Part shown: one piece after another, positions 7,757 through 15,488 of the stretch
Layout: the number at the start of each line of letters is the position of its first letter
How positions within the stretch are numbered: position 1 is the stretch's first letter
Source of the DNA: Oscillospiraceae bacterium
GTDB lineage: Bacteria; Bacillota_A; Clostridia; Oscillospirales; CAG-272
Direction of reading: 5' to 3'
DNA length: 36,113 nucleotides
NCBI GenBank assembly: GCA_015063335.1
Contig: SVUH01000016.1
Coordinates: 1-36,113, forward strand
Notes under the pieces: model-generated
The model's input: only the letters and a program-made list of their open reading frames with translations
Told to the model about the DNA's origin: nothing
Database searches by the model: none
Translations under genes and position numbers: made by a program

Positions 7757-8629
7757 TTAATTTTCTTCTTGATTTTCGGTAGCCGTAATTTCAGGCTCGC
7801 TTTCGTCGAAAATGATAGCATTAGCACCAAAGCACAGCTGAACAAGTCTTGCTACGGCAAATATTGCAAGTGAAAAGAACGCGATATCGTAATAAAGATT
7901 GGAGTAATTCAAGGGCATCTTGCCTGCAAAAAATCCAATTATTGAGGGCAGAGACGAGGCTGTAAGTAAAATCGAAGCGGCGGTAGCGCCCAAAAGGTGA
8001 AGTCCGCTTTTTTGCTCGCCGAGTCCTCGACGCATCTCGTTTACAACAAGCAGCATGCCGCCGAGCGCACCGAAGATAAATATTATCTTATTGGGAGCAT
8101 TCATCTGTACGAAGTTGTCAAAATAAGATGAAGCGAGCGCCAGCGTAAGCCAAATTACCGTCATGCAGCCCGTCAGAACGTACGCAATGCTCGCGCGCGG
8201 TGCTGTAAAAGCGATAAGAATGAAGAATACAAGTGCTCCGATCGAGGAGATAAGCGTGAGAGCTATCTGCCACGTAAGGCCATATACAGAGAGATAGCTT
8301 ATAAGTCCTCTTACGTATACTGCGGTATATGCCGCAACGCCAACGGCGGCGAGGATAGCTGCATATTTTACGTAAGAAGCATCACTTGCGCTGTTAGATA
8401 AAACACTTATGGGCTTTACGAGCGCAAAGACGACAGCTGCGATCACGGATACGACCGTAAGCACCTCAAATATTATCGGCAGAGCGGCGCCCGCCAGAAA
8501 ATAACCAATGTCCTTGTCGTAAAAAAACAGTATAGAAAGGGTCCTCAGGACAGCGCACAAAAATGCAGCTGACAGAGCGGCGATGCCGTAAATTTTGCGC
8601 GCACGTGAGCTTTTGAAAATTTCTGACAT
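7757..8629 (-). CDS. Polytopic membrane protein of unknown function
   Basis: A 290-residue protein with about eight hydrophobic segments, starting at IYGIAALSAAFLCAVLRTL and ending near FFSLAIFAVARLVQLCFG, and a short acidic C-terminal tail (DESEPEITATENQEEN). No transporter or enzyme motif is recognised. I chose the ATG at 8629 because GGGAG lies five bases upstream; an in-frame TTG four codons earlier would overlap that site. The regulator at 7206-7745 follows in the same transcript, which suggests a membrane protein with a dedicated regulator. It could be a sensor or accessory protein; the sequence gives no further clue. Confidence 0.75.
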   Translation of the reverse strand: MSEIFKSSRARKIYGIAALSAAFLCAVLRTLSILFFYDKDIGYFLAGAALPIIFEVLTVVSVIAAVVFALVKPISVLSNSASDASYVKYAAILAAVGVAAYTAVYVRGLISYLSVYGLTWQIALTLISSIGALVFFILIAFTAPRASIAYVLTGCMTVIWLTLALASSYFDNFVQMNAPNKIIFIFGALGGMLLVVNEMRRGLGEQKSGLHLLGATAASILLTASSLPSIIGFFAGKMPLNYSNLYYDIAFFSLAIFAVARLVQLCFGANAIIFDESEPEITATENQEEN

Positions 8630-8744
8630 ATAAACTCCCAAAAATTTAAAATATTATAACAATACAATTATATACCGAAATTTTGAACCTCGTGTAAACA
8701 AATTAAAAATCTATAAGAAAACTTAAAAAGAAAATTAAATAAAC

Positions 8745-8779
8745 CTCGCTCATAATACATTAGACGTACTGTGAGCGAG
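8745..8779 (-). terminator. Terminator of nadE
   Basis: CTCGCTCA and TGAGCGAG (8745-8752 with 8772-8779) form an 8-base-pair stem with a 19-base loop. On the minus strand it is followed by GTTTATTTAATTTTC. It lies 19 bases after the nadE stop. Confidence 0.7.
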
Positions 8780-8797
8780 ATTTTATTTTGATATATT

Positions 8798-10711
8798 TTA
8801 AAGGGAGTCAACAATTTTTAACCACTCTGCGGATAAAGCGTCGCTCGGCATTGCAAGCGCGCCTCGGGGGGAAACTCCGACTGTTCCGACCTTCGGTCCG
8901 TCGGGCAGGCACGAGCGCTTGAACTGCTGTGCAAAGAAGCGGCGAACGAGATTTTTGAGCCACCCCAGGAGCGTTTCGTCGTCGTACTTATCACCGAGTG
9001 CGAGCTTTGCCATGCGGTAAAGCTTGTCGGGAGCGAATCCGTAACGGAGCATGTAATAGATATAAAAATCGTGAATTTCGTAAGGACCTACGAGGTCTTC
9101 CGTCCTTTGCGCGATGTTTCCGTCCGCATCAGCGGGAAGAAGCTCGGGACTTACGGGAGTACTCAGAATATCGCGAAGAACGCTTGCAAGTGCCGCGTTG
9201 CCGTCATTTTCCGCAATGTCAGCGGAGTACGCAACTATGTGGCGAATAAGAGTCTTCGGAACGTCTGCGTTTACGCCGTACATCGACATGTGGTCGCCGT
9301 TATAGGTTGCCCAGCCGAGAACAAGCTCGGAGAGGTCGCCCGTTCCGACAACGAGACCGTTTTCCATGTTGGCAATATCCATTATCACCTGAGTGCGCTC
9401 ACGCGCCTGCGCATTCTCGTATACCACGTTGCGATTCGACTCGTCGTGACCGATATCGGAGAAGTGCTGCTTGACCGACTCGCCGATGTTAACGCACGTA
9501 AGTGTAACTCCAAGTGCTGTGCAGAGAAGCTCAGCGTTTGATTTCGTGCGTGCGGTAGTGCCGAAGCAGGGCATGGTAACACCTATTATATTCTTGCGGT
9601 CCATGCCGAGCATGTCCATAGCCTTCGCTGCAACGAGGATCGCAAGGCAGGAATCAAGACCGCCCGAGATACCGATAACGAGCGTTTTTGAAAATGCGCG
9701 AGTCATGCGCGTTGCAAGACCTGACGCCTGTATCGTGAGTATTTTCTCACATCTTGCCTTGAGCTCGTCCGCACTTTCGGGTATAAAGGGTGACGGAGCG
9801 ATCTTTCTTGTGAGAAGCGTATCCGACATCTCCAAGTTAAAGAAAATGTTTTGGAGTGTTTCGGGAGATTTTGTCTTGAAGGCAGTATTTCTGCGTCTGT
9901 CAGCGCAAACAATGCCGAGGTCAAGCTCACTTATCAGTAATTCGTCCGCACAGACGTCGGGAGCCTTGGCGATAATTTTTCCGTTTTCAAGAATAATGCT
10001 GCGAGTGCTGTAAACACCGTCGGTCGTTGACTCGCCAACGGCACTTCCCGTGTGAATGTATCCGCACACGTTGCGTGCAGAGAGAGAGGAGAGCATTACC
10101 GTCTCGTATTCCTCGAAGCCTATTTCCTCGGTGTGTGAGAAGGGATTGACGATAACGGTAGCGCCGTTCTCACAAAGCGTAGAGGCGGGAGAGATGCGCG
10201 CGAAGCACTCGTCGCCTATCTCAATACCGACCCTAAGCGCGGGAATGTCGTCGCAGGCAAACACAAGACCGTTACCAAATGCAACGTAATCATATCCAAG
10301 CTTTATGCTGATAGGCATGCCGCTGTACGAAGAAAAGCACTTTGCTTGTTCATATGACAAGACTGACTTCGGAGTTATACCTAAAATTTGTCCATTTTGA
10401 CAAAATGCGGCGCAATTATATAAATTATCATTGACAACAAGGGGAAAACCGATTATAATAATCATATCGGAGCCTTCCGTTGCGGCGGCAATTCTCAACG
10501 CCTCATTCTTTGCGGCAGAGAGGAGCACGTCCGAAAAAAAGAGATCGGCGCACGAAGCGGACGTTATTGAAAGCTCGGGAAAAACCAGAAGCTTTACGTC
10601 TCTCTCCTTTGCTTTTTCGATCATCTCGATAATGGCGTCTGCGTTCTTCTCGCAGGCGGCAACGGATATTCTCGGAGTTGCTGCGGCAACCTTGATAAAA
10701 CCGTGTTTCAT
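8798..10711 (-). CDS. nadE: NAD+ synthetase, two-domain form, with an atypical glutaminase site
   Basis: Catalyses the last step of NAD synthesis, amidating deamido-NAD with ATP. The 637-residue protein has an N-terminal nitrilase-like glutaminase domain (1 to about 275) and a C-terminal synthetase domain (about 310-637) with the ATP pyrophosphatase loop ISGGLDS, VVGTGDLSELVLGWATYNGD and GVNADVPKTLI. In the glutaminase domain Glu46 (VFPEL) and Lys115 (ITPK) of the triad are present. The nucleophile block, usually EICED, reads EIGDECF: Gly166 occupies the Cys position, with a Cys at 169. The enzyme may therefore depend on free ammonia or use the shifted Cys; this is inference. The ATG at 10711 has an AAAGGA site; a more upstream ATG overlaps the predicted -10 box. 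It diverges from pncB. Confidence 0.93.
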   Translation of the reverse strand: MKHGFIKVAAATPRISVAACEKNADAIIEMIEKAKERDVKLLVFPELSITSASCADLFFSDVLLSAAKNEALRIAAATEGSDMIIIIGFPLVVNDNLYNCAAFCQNGQILGITPKSVLSYEQAKCFSSYSGMPISIKLGYDYVAFGNGLVFACDDIPALRVGIEIGDECFARISPASTLCENGATVIVNPFSHTEEIGFEEYETVMLSSLSARNVCGYIHTGSAVGESTTDGVYSTRSIILENGKIIAKAPDVCADELLISELDLGIVCADRRRNTAFKTKSPETLQNIFFNLEMSDTLLTRKIAPSPFIPESADELKARCEKILTIQASGLATRMTRAFSKTLVIGISGGLDSCLAILVAAKAMDMLGMDRKNIIGVTMPCFGTTARTKSNAELLCTALGVTLTCVNIGESVKQHFSDIGHDESNRNVVYENAQARERTQVIMDIANMENGLVVGTGDLSELVLGWATYNGDHMSMYGVNADVPKTLIRHIVAYSADIAENDGNAALASVLRDILSTPVSPELLPADADGNIAQRTEDLVGPYEIHDFYIYYMLRYGFAPDKLYRMAKLALGDKYDDETLLGWLKNLVRRFFAQQFKRSCLPDGPKVGTVGVSPRGALAMPSDALSAEWLKIVDSL

Positions 10712-10750
10712 TTCAGTCAATCCTTTCAATCCTAAATGTCTTATGGGAAT

Positions 10751-10779
10751 ATTATACATTTATTTTAAGAAAATTACAA
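10751..10779 (-). promoter_or_regulatory. Sigma-A promoter of nadE
   Basis: On the minus strand TTGTAA (10774-10779), a 17-base spacer and TATAAT (10751-10756). The predicted start near 10744 lies upstream of the ATG at 10711 and downstream of an alternative ATG at 10759, which supports the shorter protein. Confidence 0.7.
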
Positions 10780-10825
10780 TACTTATTTGAAAATTTCTTT
10801 ATTAACTGCTTTTGGAGGATAAAAA

Positions 10826-12277
10826 ATGAAGGATATTAAAAGAAATCTTACGATGCTTTGTGATTATTACGAGCTGACGATGGCAAACGGTTATCACGCT
10901 TGCGGTATTAAGGATAAAATAGTCTACTTTGACGTTTTTTATCGCGATAACCCCGATAACGGCGGATATGCCATAGCGGCAGGACTTGAGCAGGTGGTTG
11001 AATATATCAACGATCTGCGTTTTGACGATGACGATATAGCGTATCTTCGTTCAAAGAATTGCTTCTCGGAGGAGTTCCTCGAATATTTGAAAAATTTCAA
11101 ATTTACGGGAGATATCTGGGCTATTCCGGAGGGAACGGTTGTTTTCCCTGGTGAGCCGCTCATGATAGTTCGCGCTCCCGTAATTGAAGCGCAGTTTATA
11201 GAAACATACGTATTGATGATGATAAATCACCAATCGCTTATAGCCACCAAGGCTGCGAGAATAACACGCGCGGCAAAGGGAAGAGCAGTAAGCGAGTTCG
11301 GCTCAAGACGCGCACAGGGCGCAGATGCGGCAATGCTCGGCGCGCGCGCGGCGTATATAGGCGGATGCGGATTTACAGCATGCACTATATCCGACGAGGT
11401 CTACGGCGTTCCCGCTACGGGAACGATGGCTCATTCCTGGGTACAGATGTTCGATAGTGAGTACGAGGCATTCAAGACCTACTGCACCATATATCCGAAC
11501 AACGCAACGCTTCTCATAGATACCTATAACGTGCTTGAAAGCGGTGTGCCTAACGCGATCCGCGTTTTCAAGGAGCTTGGCATAACCAAATGCGGAGTGA
11601 GACTTGACTCGGGTGACGTTACTTATCTCACAAAGAAAATAAGAAAGATGCTCAACGACGCAGGACTCACGGAGTGCAGAATAGTAGTATCCAACTCCAT
11701 GGACGAGTACATTATCCGCGAGCTTATAAGACAGGGCGCGGAGATAGATGCCTTCGGTGTTGGCGAGCGCTTGATCACTGCAAAGAGCGATCCCGTTTTC
11801 GGCGGAGTTTATAAGGTTTGCGCAATTGAAAACGAGGACGGAACCATTACTCCCAAGATCAAGATAAGCGAGAACGTAGGAAAGATAACCACACCTCACT
11901 TTAAAAAGATATACAGACTGCGCGGCAGAGACACGGGCAAGGCGGAGGCAGACCTCATATGCGTTTATGACGAAGTCATTGACGATACGCAGCCCATAGA
12001 GATCTTTGACCCTGAACATACGTGGAAGCGCAAGGTGCTTGAAAACTTTACGGCGACCGAGCTTCTCGTTCCCGTTTTCAAAAACGGCGAGCAGGTCTAT
12101 AAGCTTCCGACGCTTCTTGAGATCAGAGAGCACTGCAAGGGAGAAATTGAAGGTATGTGGGACGAGGTTCGTCGATTCACCAATCCACATAACTACTACG
12201 TAGACCTTTCCGAAAAGCTCTGGCAGATAAAGCACGATATGATATCGAAGTTCAGAAACAGTAAGCGCAAAAGATAA
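10826..12277 (+). CDS. pncB: Nicotinate phosphoribosyltransferase
   Basis: Converts nicotinate and PRPP to nicotinate mononucleotide, with ATP hydrolysis, the entry point for NAD salvage by the Preiss-Handler route. The 483-residue length fits the longer bacterial form. Recognisable blocks are LCDYYELTMANGYHACG at the N-terminus, SEFGSRRAQGADAA near residue 160, HSWVQMF with the conserved His region near 210, and CGVRLDSGD near 262, which forms part of the phosphoribosyl-binding site. The ATG follows a TTGGAGGA site. It diverges from nadE, so entry and final steps of NAD formation share a 114-base control region; no known NAD-repressor operator could be recognised there. Confidence 0.95.
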   Translation: MKDIKRNLTMLCDYYELTMANGYHACGIKDKIVYFDVFYRDNPDNGGYAIAAGLEQVVEYINDLRFDDDDIAYLRSKNCFSEEFLEYLKNFKFTGDIWAIPEGTVVFPGEPLMIVRAPVIEAQFIETYVLMMINHQSLIATKAARITRAAKGRAVSEFGSRRAQGADAAMLGARAAYIGGCGFTACTISDEVYGVPATGTMAHSWVQMFDSEYEAFKTYCTIYPNNATLLIDTYNVLESGVPNAIRVFKELGITKCGVRLDSGDVTYLTKKIRKMLNDAGLTECRIVVSNSMDEYIIRELIRQGAEIDAFGVGERLITAKSDPVFGGVYKVCAIENEDGTITPKIKISENVGKITTPHFKKIYRLRGRDTGKAEADLICVYDEVIDDTQPIEIFDPEHTWKRKVLENFTATELLVPVFKNGEQVYKLPTLLEIREHCKGEIEGMWDEVRRFTNPHNYYVDLSEKLWQIKHDMISKFRNSKRKR

Positions 12278-12284
12278 AAAACAA

Positions 12285-12326
12285 AAACGGCTTGACCTTG
12301 GATCTGTATCCAAAGTTAAGCCGTTT
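12285..12326. terminator. Bidirectional terminator between pncB and hom
   Basis: AAACGGCTT (12285-12293) pairs with AAGCCGTTT (12318-12326), and an inner TTGGAT/ATCCAA stem extends the hairpin. T-rich sequence follows on both strands. The two genes converge here. Confidence 0.85.
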
Positions 12327-12337
12327 GTTTGTTTAAA

Positions 12338-13537
12338 TTAAAGTACTCTGTAAGAAGAGATAAGCGCATCGCCGAGCGAGCTTGCTACCTCGGCAGCCTC
12401 GCGCTCAGTCAAAGCGTCTGACGTTACGCAAGCGCACGCTCCGTCAATAGCTTTTACCTCACCGTTGATGCCTGCAAGGGCGCTTTCATTTCCACGAACG
12501 ATAAACATTCTGCGGCACTTGTAGTCAGCAAAATCAGCAAGGTCGCAAGGCTTTGCCGCTTTCCAATCAATGGATTTGGGAGACTTATCCATAGCGGAGA
12601 TAATGTCGATAATATCCGCGACGACAGCGCTCGCGGTCGGAAGCTTGCCTGCACCGGGACCGTAGAACATAACCTCACCGACCATATTCGCATCAACAAG
12701 CACGCCGTTGAAAACGTCGTCGATCCTGCAAAGGGGATTAGAGGAGGGGACCATGCGGGGAGAAACGAATGCGATAAGCCCGTCAGAGGTCAGCTCCGTA
12801 TAACCGATAAGCTTTATCGTATAGCCGAACTGCTCAGCAATTTTCGTGTCCTGCAACGTGATCTTCGTAATACCCTCAATGTGGATCGTCTTGGGATCTA
12901 TAAGCTTGCCCGAAGCAAGAGCGGCAAGAATGACCGTCTTTCTTGCGGCATCAATGCCGTCAACGTCAGCCGAGGGATTAGCCTCTGCATATCCGAGAGC
13001 CTGTGCCTTTTTGAGCGCATCCTCAAAGGACTCGCCCTTATCTCTCATAGAGGTAAGGATATAGTTGGTAGTTCCGTTGAGAATACCGCTTATCTTGTTT
13101 ATCTTGTTTGAGGAAAGGTCGTTTATAAGAGGACGGATTATCGGAATACCGCCGCCGACGCTTGCCTCAAAAAGATAGCGCACGCCGTTCTGCTTTGCGA
13201 GCTCACAAAGCTCAACACCAAAGGTCGAAACGACCTCCTTGTTAGAGGTGACGACGTTTTTGCCTGCCATAAGGCAAGCCTTTGTAAAGTCGTATGCGGG
13301 GTGCGAGCCGCCCATCATTTCCGCAACGATGGAGACCTCGGGATCGTTAAGTATGGTATTAAAATCGTGAACGACACGGTCACCAAAGGGACTATCGGGA
13401 AACTCACGCAGATCAAGAATATATTTGAGGTTATATTCACGACCGAGGCGCTCCTCAATAATTTTTTTGTTTTCAGTAAGTACCTCGGCAGTGCCGCTTC
13501 CGACGACGCCGAAGCCGAGTAAAGCAATGTTTACCAT
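12338..13537 (-). CDS. hom: Homoserine dehydrogenase
   Basis: Reduces aspartate semialdehyde to homoserine with NAD(P)H, feeding threonine and methionine synthesis. The 399-residue protein has a Rossmann start LLGFGVVGSGTAEVL (residues 5-19), the SNKEVVS block, and the homoserine dehydrogenase catalytic region GILNGTTNYILTSM with AEANPSADVDGIDAARK. The C-terminal part after about residue 340 is only about 60 residues, with RRMFIVRG and a final helix. That is shorter than the full ACT domain of about 430-residue Gram-positive enzymes, so threonine feedback may be changed. The ATG is preceded by an AAAGG-type site. It stands alone and diverges from the DUF4364 gene. Confidence 0.94.
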   Translation of the reverse strand: MVNIALLGFGVVGSGTAEVLTENKKIIEERLGREYNLKYILDLREFPDSPFGDRVVHDFNTILNDPEVSIVAEMMGGSHPAYDFTKACLMAGKNVVTSNKEVVSTFGVELCELAKQNGVRYLFEASVGGGIPIIRPLINDLSSNKINKISGILNGTTNYILTSMRDKGESFEDALKKAQALGYAEANPSADVDGIDAARKTVILAALASGKLIDPKTIHIEGITKITLQDTKIAEQFGYTIKLIGYTELTSDGLIAFVSPRMVPSSNPLCRIDDVFNGVLVDANMVGEVMFYGPGAGKLPTASAVVADIIDIISAMDKSPKSIDWKAAKPCDLADFADYKCRRMFIVRGNESALAGINGEVKAIDGACACVTSDALTEREAAEVASSLGDALISSYRVL

Positions 13538-13570
13538 GTTTTTTCAGCCTTTCAAATGTGTAATACATAT

Positions 13571-13599
13571 ATGATACCACATTTTTTCGGAAATTGCAA
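13571..13599 (-). promoter_or_regulatory. Sigma-A promoter of hom
   Basis: On the minus strand TTGCAA (13594-13599), a 17-base spacer and TATCAT (13571-13576). Its -35 box is only seven bases from the -35 box of the divergent promoter. Confidence 0.7.
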
Positions 13600-13606
13600 A
13601 TAAATA

Positions 13607-13635
13607 TTGAAAAAAAATAAAAAATATGGTAAAAT
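13607..13635 (+). promoter_or_regulatory. Sigma-A promoter of the DUF4364 gene
   Basis: TTGAAA (13607-13612), a 17-base spacer and TAAAAT (13630-13635), about 55 bases before the chosen start codon. Confidence 0.65.
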
Positions 13636-13690
13636 AATTATCAAGAGGTAAAAATTGACCTCAAAAGCGCGTTTTACCGAGGAGGCAACC

Positions 13691-14236
13691 ATGAGTTCTG
13701 CTATAGGAAGCATTAATAACGTAAAAATATTTGTCCTGTATCTTTTGCAAAATATAAATTATCCCGTTGATTTCGTTACAATAAACGATATAGTAATGCA
13801 AACGGACTACGTAATGTATCTCGATTTTGCGGTCGCATTTAATTCGCTGCTTGATTCGGGACTTATCGAAAAGGTAGAAGAGGACGGAGAAGAGAAATAC
13901 AAAGTGACTCCCAACGGAGCTATTGTCGCAAACGAGCTTAAAAGCGATATACTCTCAAGTATTCTCGACAAATCTCTTGCCGCGGCTCTCCGCTATATTG
14001 ATTTTAAAAAGCGCGGAGTGGTTGTAAAATTCGATATTACCGAAACCGACGATAAGAAGTACCGCATTGAAACGAGCTTTACCGAGGGCGGAGAGTGCAT
14101 GTTCTCGCAAACGATAATAGTCGACTCGTTGGATAGGGCAAAGCGCATGAAGGAGAACTTCTACGAGCGCCCCGAGGCGCTTTACAGAGGGGTATTGGCG
14201 CTCCTTTCTGGTAATGTGAATTATATATTTAACTAA
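13691..14236 (+). CDS. DUF4364 family protein, probable winged-helix regulator
   Basis: A 181-residue protein matching from memory the DUF4364 family of Clostridia. Residues 8-70 look like a winged helix: VKIFVLYLLQNINYPVDFVT, INDIVMQTDYVMYLDFAVAF and a short wing ending KYKVTPNGAIVANEL. The C-terminal half alternates strands and helices (RGVVVKFDITETDDKKYRIE, then FSQTIIVDSLDRAKRMKENF) and could be a ligand or dimer domain. The ATG at 13691 is preceded by GAGGAGG, whereas an earlier in-frame TTG has no such site. No target is known. The divergence from hom makes hom one candidate target, but that is only inference from position. Confidence 0.8.
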   Translation: MSSAIGSINNVKIFVLYLLQNINYPVDFVTINDIVMQTDYVMYLDFAVAFNSLLDSGLIEKVEEDGEEKYKVTPNGAIVANELKSDILSSILDKSLAAALRYIDFKKRGVVVKFDITETDDKKYRIETSFTEGGECMFSQTIIVDSLDRAKRMKENFYERPEALYRGVLALLSGNVNYIFN

Positions 14237-14285
14237 TTTCACCAAAAATGATTTCCTAAATGTGTGTTTATAATGGACAAAAAAG

Positions 14286-14326
14286 CGCGAGCGTTTATGT
14301 AAATTTTTACTAACGCTCGCGTTTTT
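14286..14326 (+). terminator. Terminator of the DUF4364 gene
   Basis: CGCGAGCGTT (14286-14295) and AACGCTCGCG (14312-14321) make a 10-base-pair stem followed by TTTTT. It isolates the next gene, which has its own promoter. Confidence 0.85.
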
Positions 14327-14362
14327 CGTCATATTTTTACAAAAGATTTTTTAAAAATACCC

Positions 14363-14390
14363 TTGACATTATGTAAAATAATGATATAAT
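14363..14390 (+). promoter_or_regulatory. Sigma-A promoter of the sigma factor gene
   Basis: TTGACA (14363-14368), a 16-base spacer and TATAAT (14385-14390). Transcription would start near 14397, which argues against an in-frame GTG at 14398 and for the ATG at 14437. Confidence 0.75.
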
Positions 14391-14436
14391 AGTATATGTG
14401 GATAATTTTACATATCCCAGATCCTACGGAGGAAGC

Positions 14437-15012
14437 ATGAGCGATATTGCCAAGAATAAAGAAATACAAGAGCTTATTTTCCGTGTGAGAAAAGGCGATG
14501 ACGTGGCGTTTTCGGAGCTTCTTTCAAGGTACACTCCGCTTATTGAAGGCTCCTTACTTAGGTCGCTTGGCGATGAGTTCTACGGGCTTTATTCGGAGGA
14601 CTTGCGTCAAGAGGCAACGATGGTTTTTTATAATTCCATTTTGACCTACGACGTAGAGCAGCATGAGGTCGAGTTTGGATTGTATGCTAAAATATGCATA
14701 ACCAATGCGCTTATTTCTCAAAAAAGACTGCTTATGCGGCGCAGAGGTGAAAGCCTCTCGGAAAATGATCTGGGTGAACTTTTCGGCGACTCGGAGCAGG
14801 ATCCGTCGGCTATCGTTATGGAGCAGGAAAGCTTGAGAGCCCTCGATTCGCTTATAAGGGGAAGCCTTTCAGACCTTGAATACCGTATATGGTGTCTTTA
14901 TATGTCCGGTAAAACTGCAAGCGAAATAAGCCTTTCCGTTGGGAAAAGCAGCAAGTCTGTAAATAACGCCATATACAGAATAAGAAGGAAGCTGAGAGCT
15001 TCGCTTCAATAA
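14437..15012 (+). CDS. Sigma-70 family RNA polymerase sigma factor, SigH-like
   Basis: A 191-residue alternative sigma factor. Region 2 covers about residues 10-100 (ELIFRVRKGDDVAFSELLSR, then DLRQEATMVFYNSILTYD and FGLYAKICITNALISQKR). Region 4 covers about 135-190, with LSDLEYRIWCLYMSGKTASE and KSVNNAIYRIRRKLRA, close in style to the SigH region LYLDG...HVKSIDNALQRVKRKL. Length is a little below the usual 200-220 of SigH, and region 3 is very short. There is no anti-sigma gene beside it, which fits SigH-type control by transcription or proteolysis rather than an ECF pair. The ATG at 14437 follows CGGAGGA. It could also be a lineage-specific paralogue, so I give no gene symbol. Confidence 0.82.
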   Translation: MSDIAKNKEIQELIFRVRKGDDVAFSELLSRYTPLIEGSLLRSLGDEFYGLYSEDLRQEATMVFYNSILTYDVEQHEVEFGLYAKICITNALISQKRLLMRRRGESLSENDLGELFGDSEQDPSAIVMEQESLRALDSLIRGSLSDLEYRIWCLYMSGKTASEISLSVGKSSKSVNNAIYRIRRKLRASLQ

Positions 15013-15039
15013 TCTTCTAATAATCTTCTAATAATCTTT
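15008..15039 (+). repeat. Short tandem repeat after the sigma factor gene
   Basis: The 11-base unit AATAATCTTCT occurs twice exactly and a third time with a changed end. The first copy includes the TAA stop codon of the sigma factor gene. It may be replication slippage and no function is evident. Confidence 0.7.
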
Positions 15040-15140
15040 GAATGATACGGGAAACCGAATCAGATATAGCTCTCCGCAGAATCGTCCATAACTGACGGAA
15101 AAGGGCAAAACATTTCATAACTACAAAGCGAGGTAAAACC

Positions 15141-15461
15141 ATGAACGAAGAAGTAAAAGTCGGTATGGAGACTGAAGAGGAGTTTGTTGACGAAACTCTT
15201 GTTTGCAAGGAGTGCGGAAACGAATTCGTATTCACCGCAGGTGAGCAGAAGTTCTACAAGGAAAAGGGCTTTATGAACAAGCCTAAGAGCTGCAAGGCTT
15301 GCCGCGATGCAAAGAAAAACGCGGGAAGAGCTCCCCGTGAGTACTTCACCACTGTTTGCGCAAAGTGCGGTGGAGAAGCAAAGGTTATCTTCCAGCCTTC
15401 TAACGACAGACCCGTATATTGCAGCGCGTGCTTCGAAGAAATGAAGAACGCCAACAACTGA
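15141..15461 (+). CDS. Small protein with two four-cysteine zinc ribbons
   Basis: A 106-residue protein with two Cys4 clusters. The first is Cys22/Cys25 and Cys51/Cys54, in VCKECGNEF and SCKACRDAK, resembling the zf-trcl zinc-ribbon family. The second is Cys73/Cys76 and Cys94/Cys97, in VCAKCGGEA and YCSACFEEM. An acidic N-terminus (METEEEFVDE) precedes them. Such proteins are common and highly expressed in Clostridia, and may bind nucleic acid or ribosomes, but the function is not established. The ATG follows GCGAGGT. No separate promoter is clear in the 128-base gap after the sigma factor, so read-through from it is possible. Strong termination follows. Confidence 0.82.
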   Translation: MNEEVKVGMETEEEFVDETLVCKECGNEFVFTAGEQKFYKEKGFMNKPKSCKACRDAKKNAGRAPREYFTTVCAKCGGEAKVIFQPSNDRPVYCSACFEEMKNANN

Positions 15462-15488
15462 TCATATTAAATTGTGATTATTAGGGAC

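Noticed and set aside
10712..10759. A 16-codon longer NadE start
   Set aside because: The upstream ATG has no ribosome site and lies over the predicted -10 box; AAAGGA precedes the ATG at 10711.
11303..12313. A 336-codon minus-strand frame opposite pncB
   Set aside because: pncB is clear and complete; the opposite frame also runs through the shared terminator.
14398..14436. A GTG start 13 codons upstream in the sigma factor gene
   Set aside because: It would be at the first base of the transcript, whereas GGAGGA precedes the ATG at 14437.
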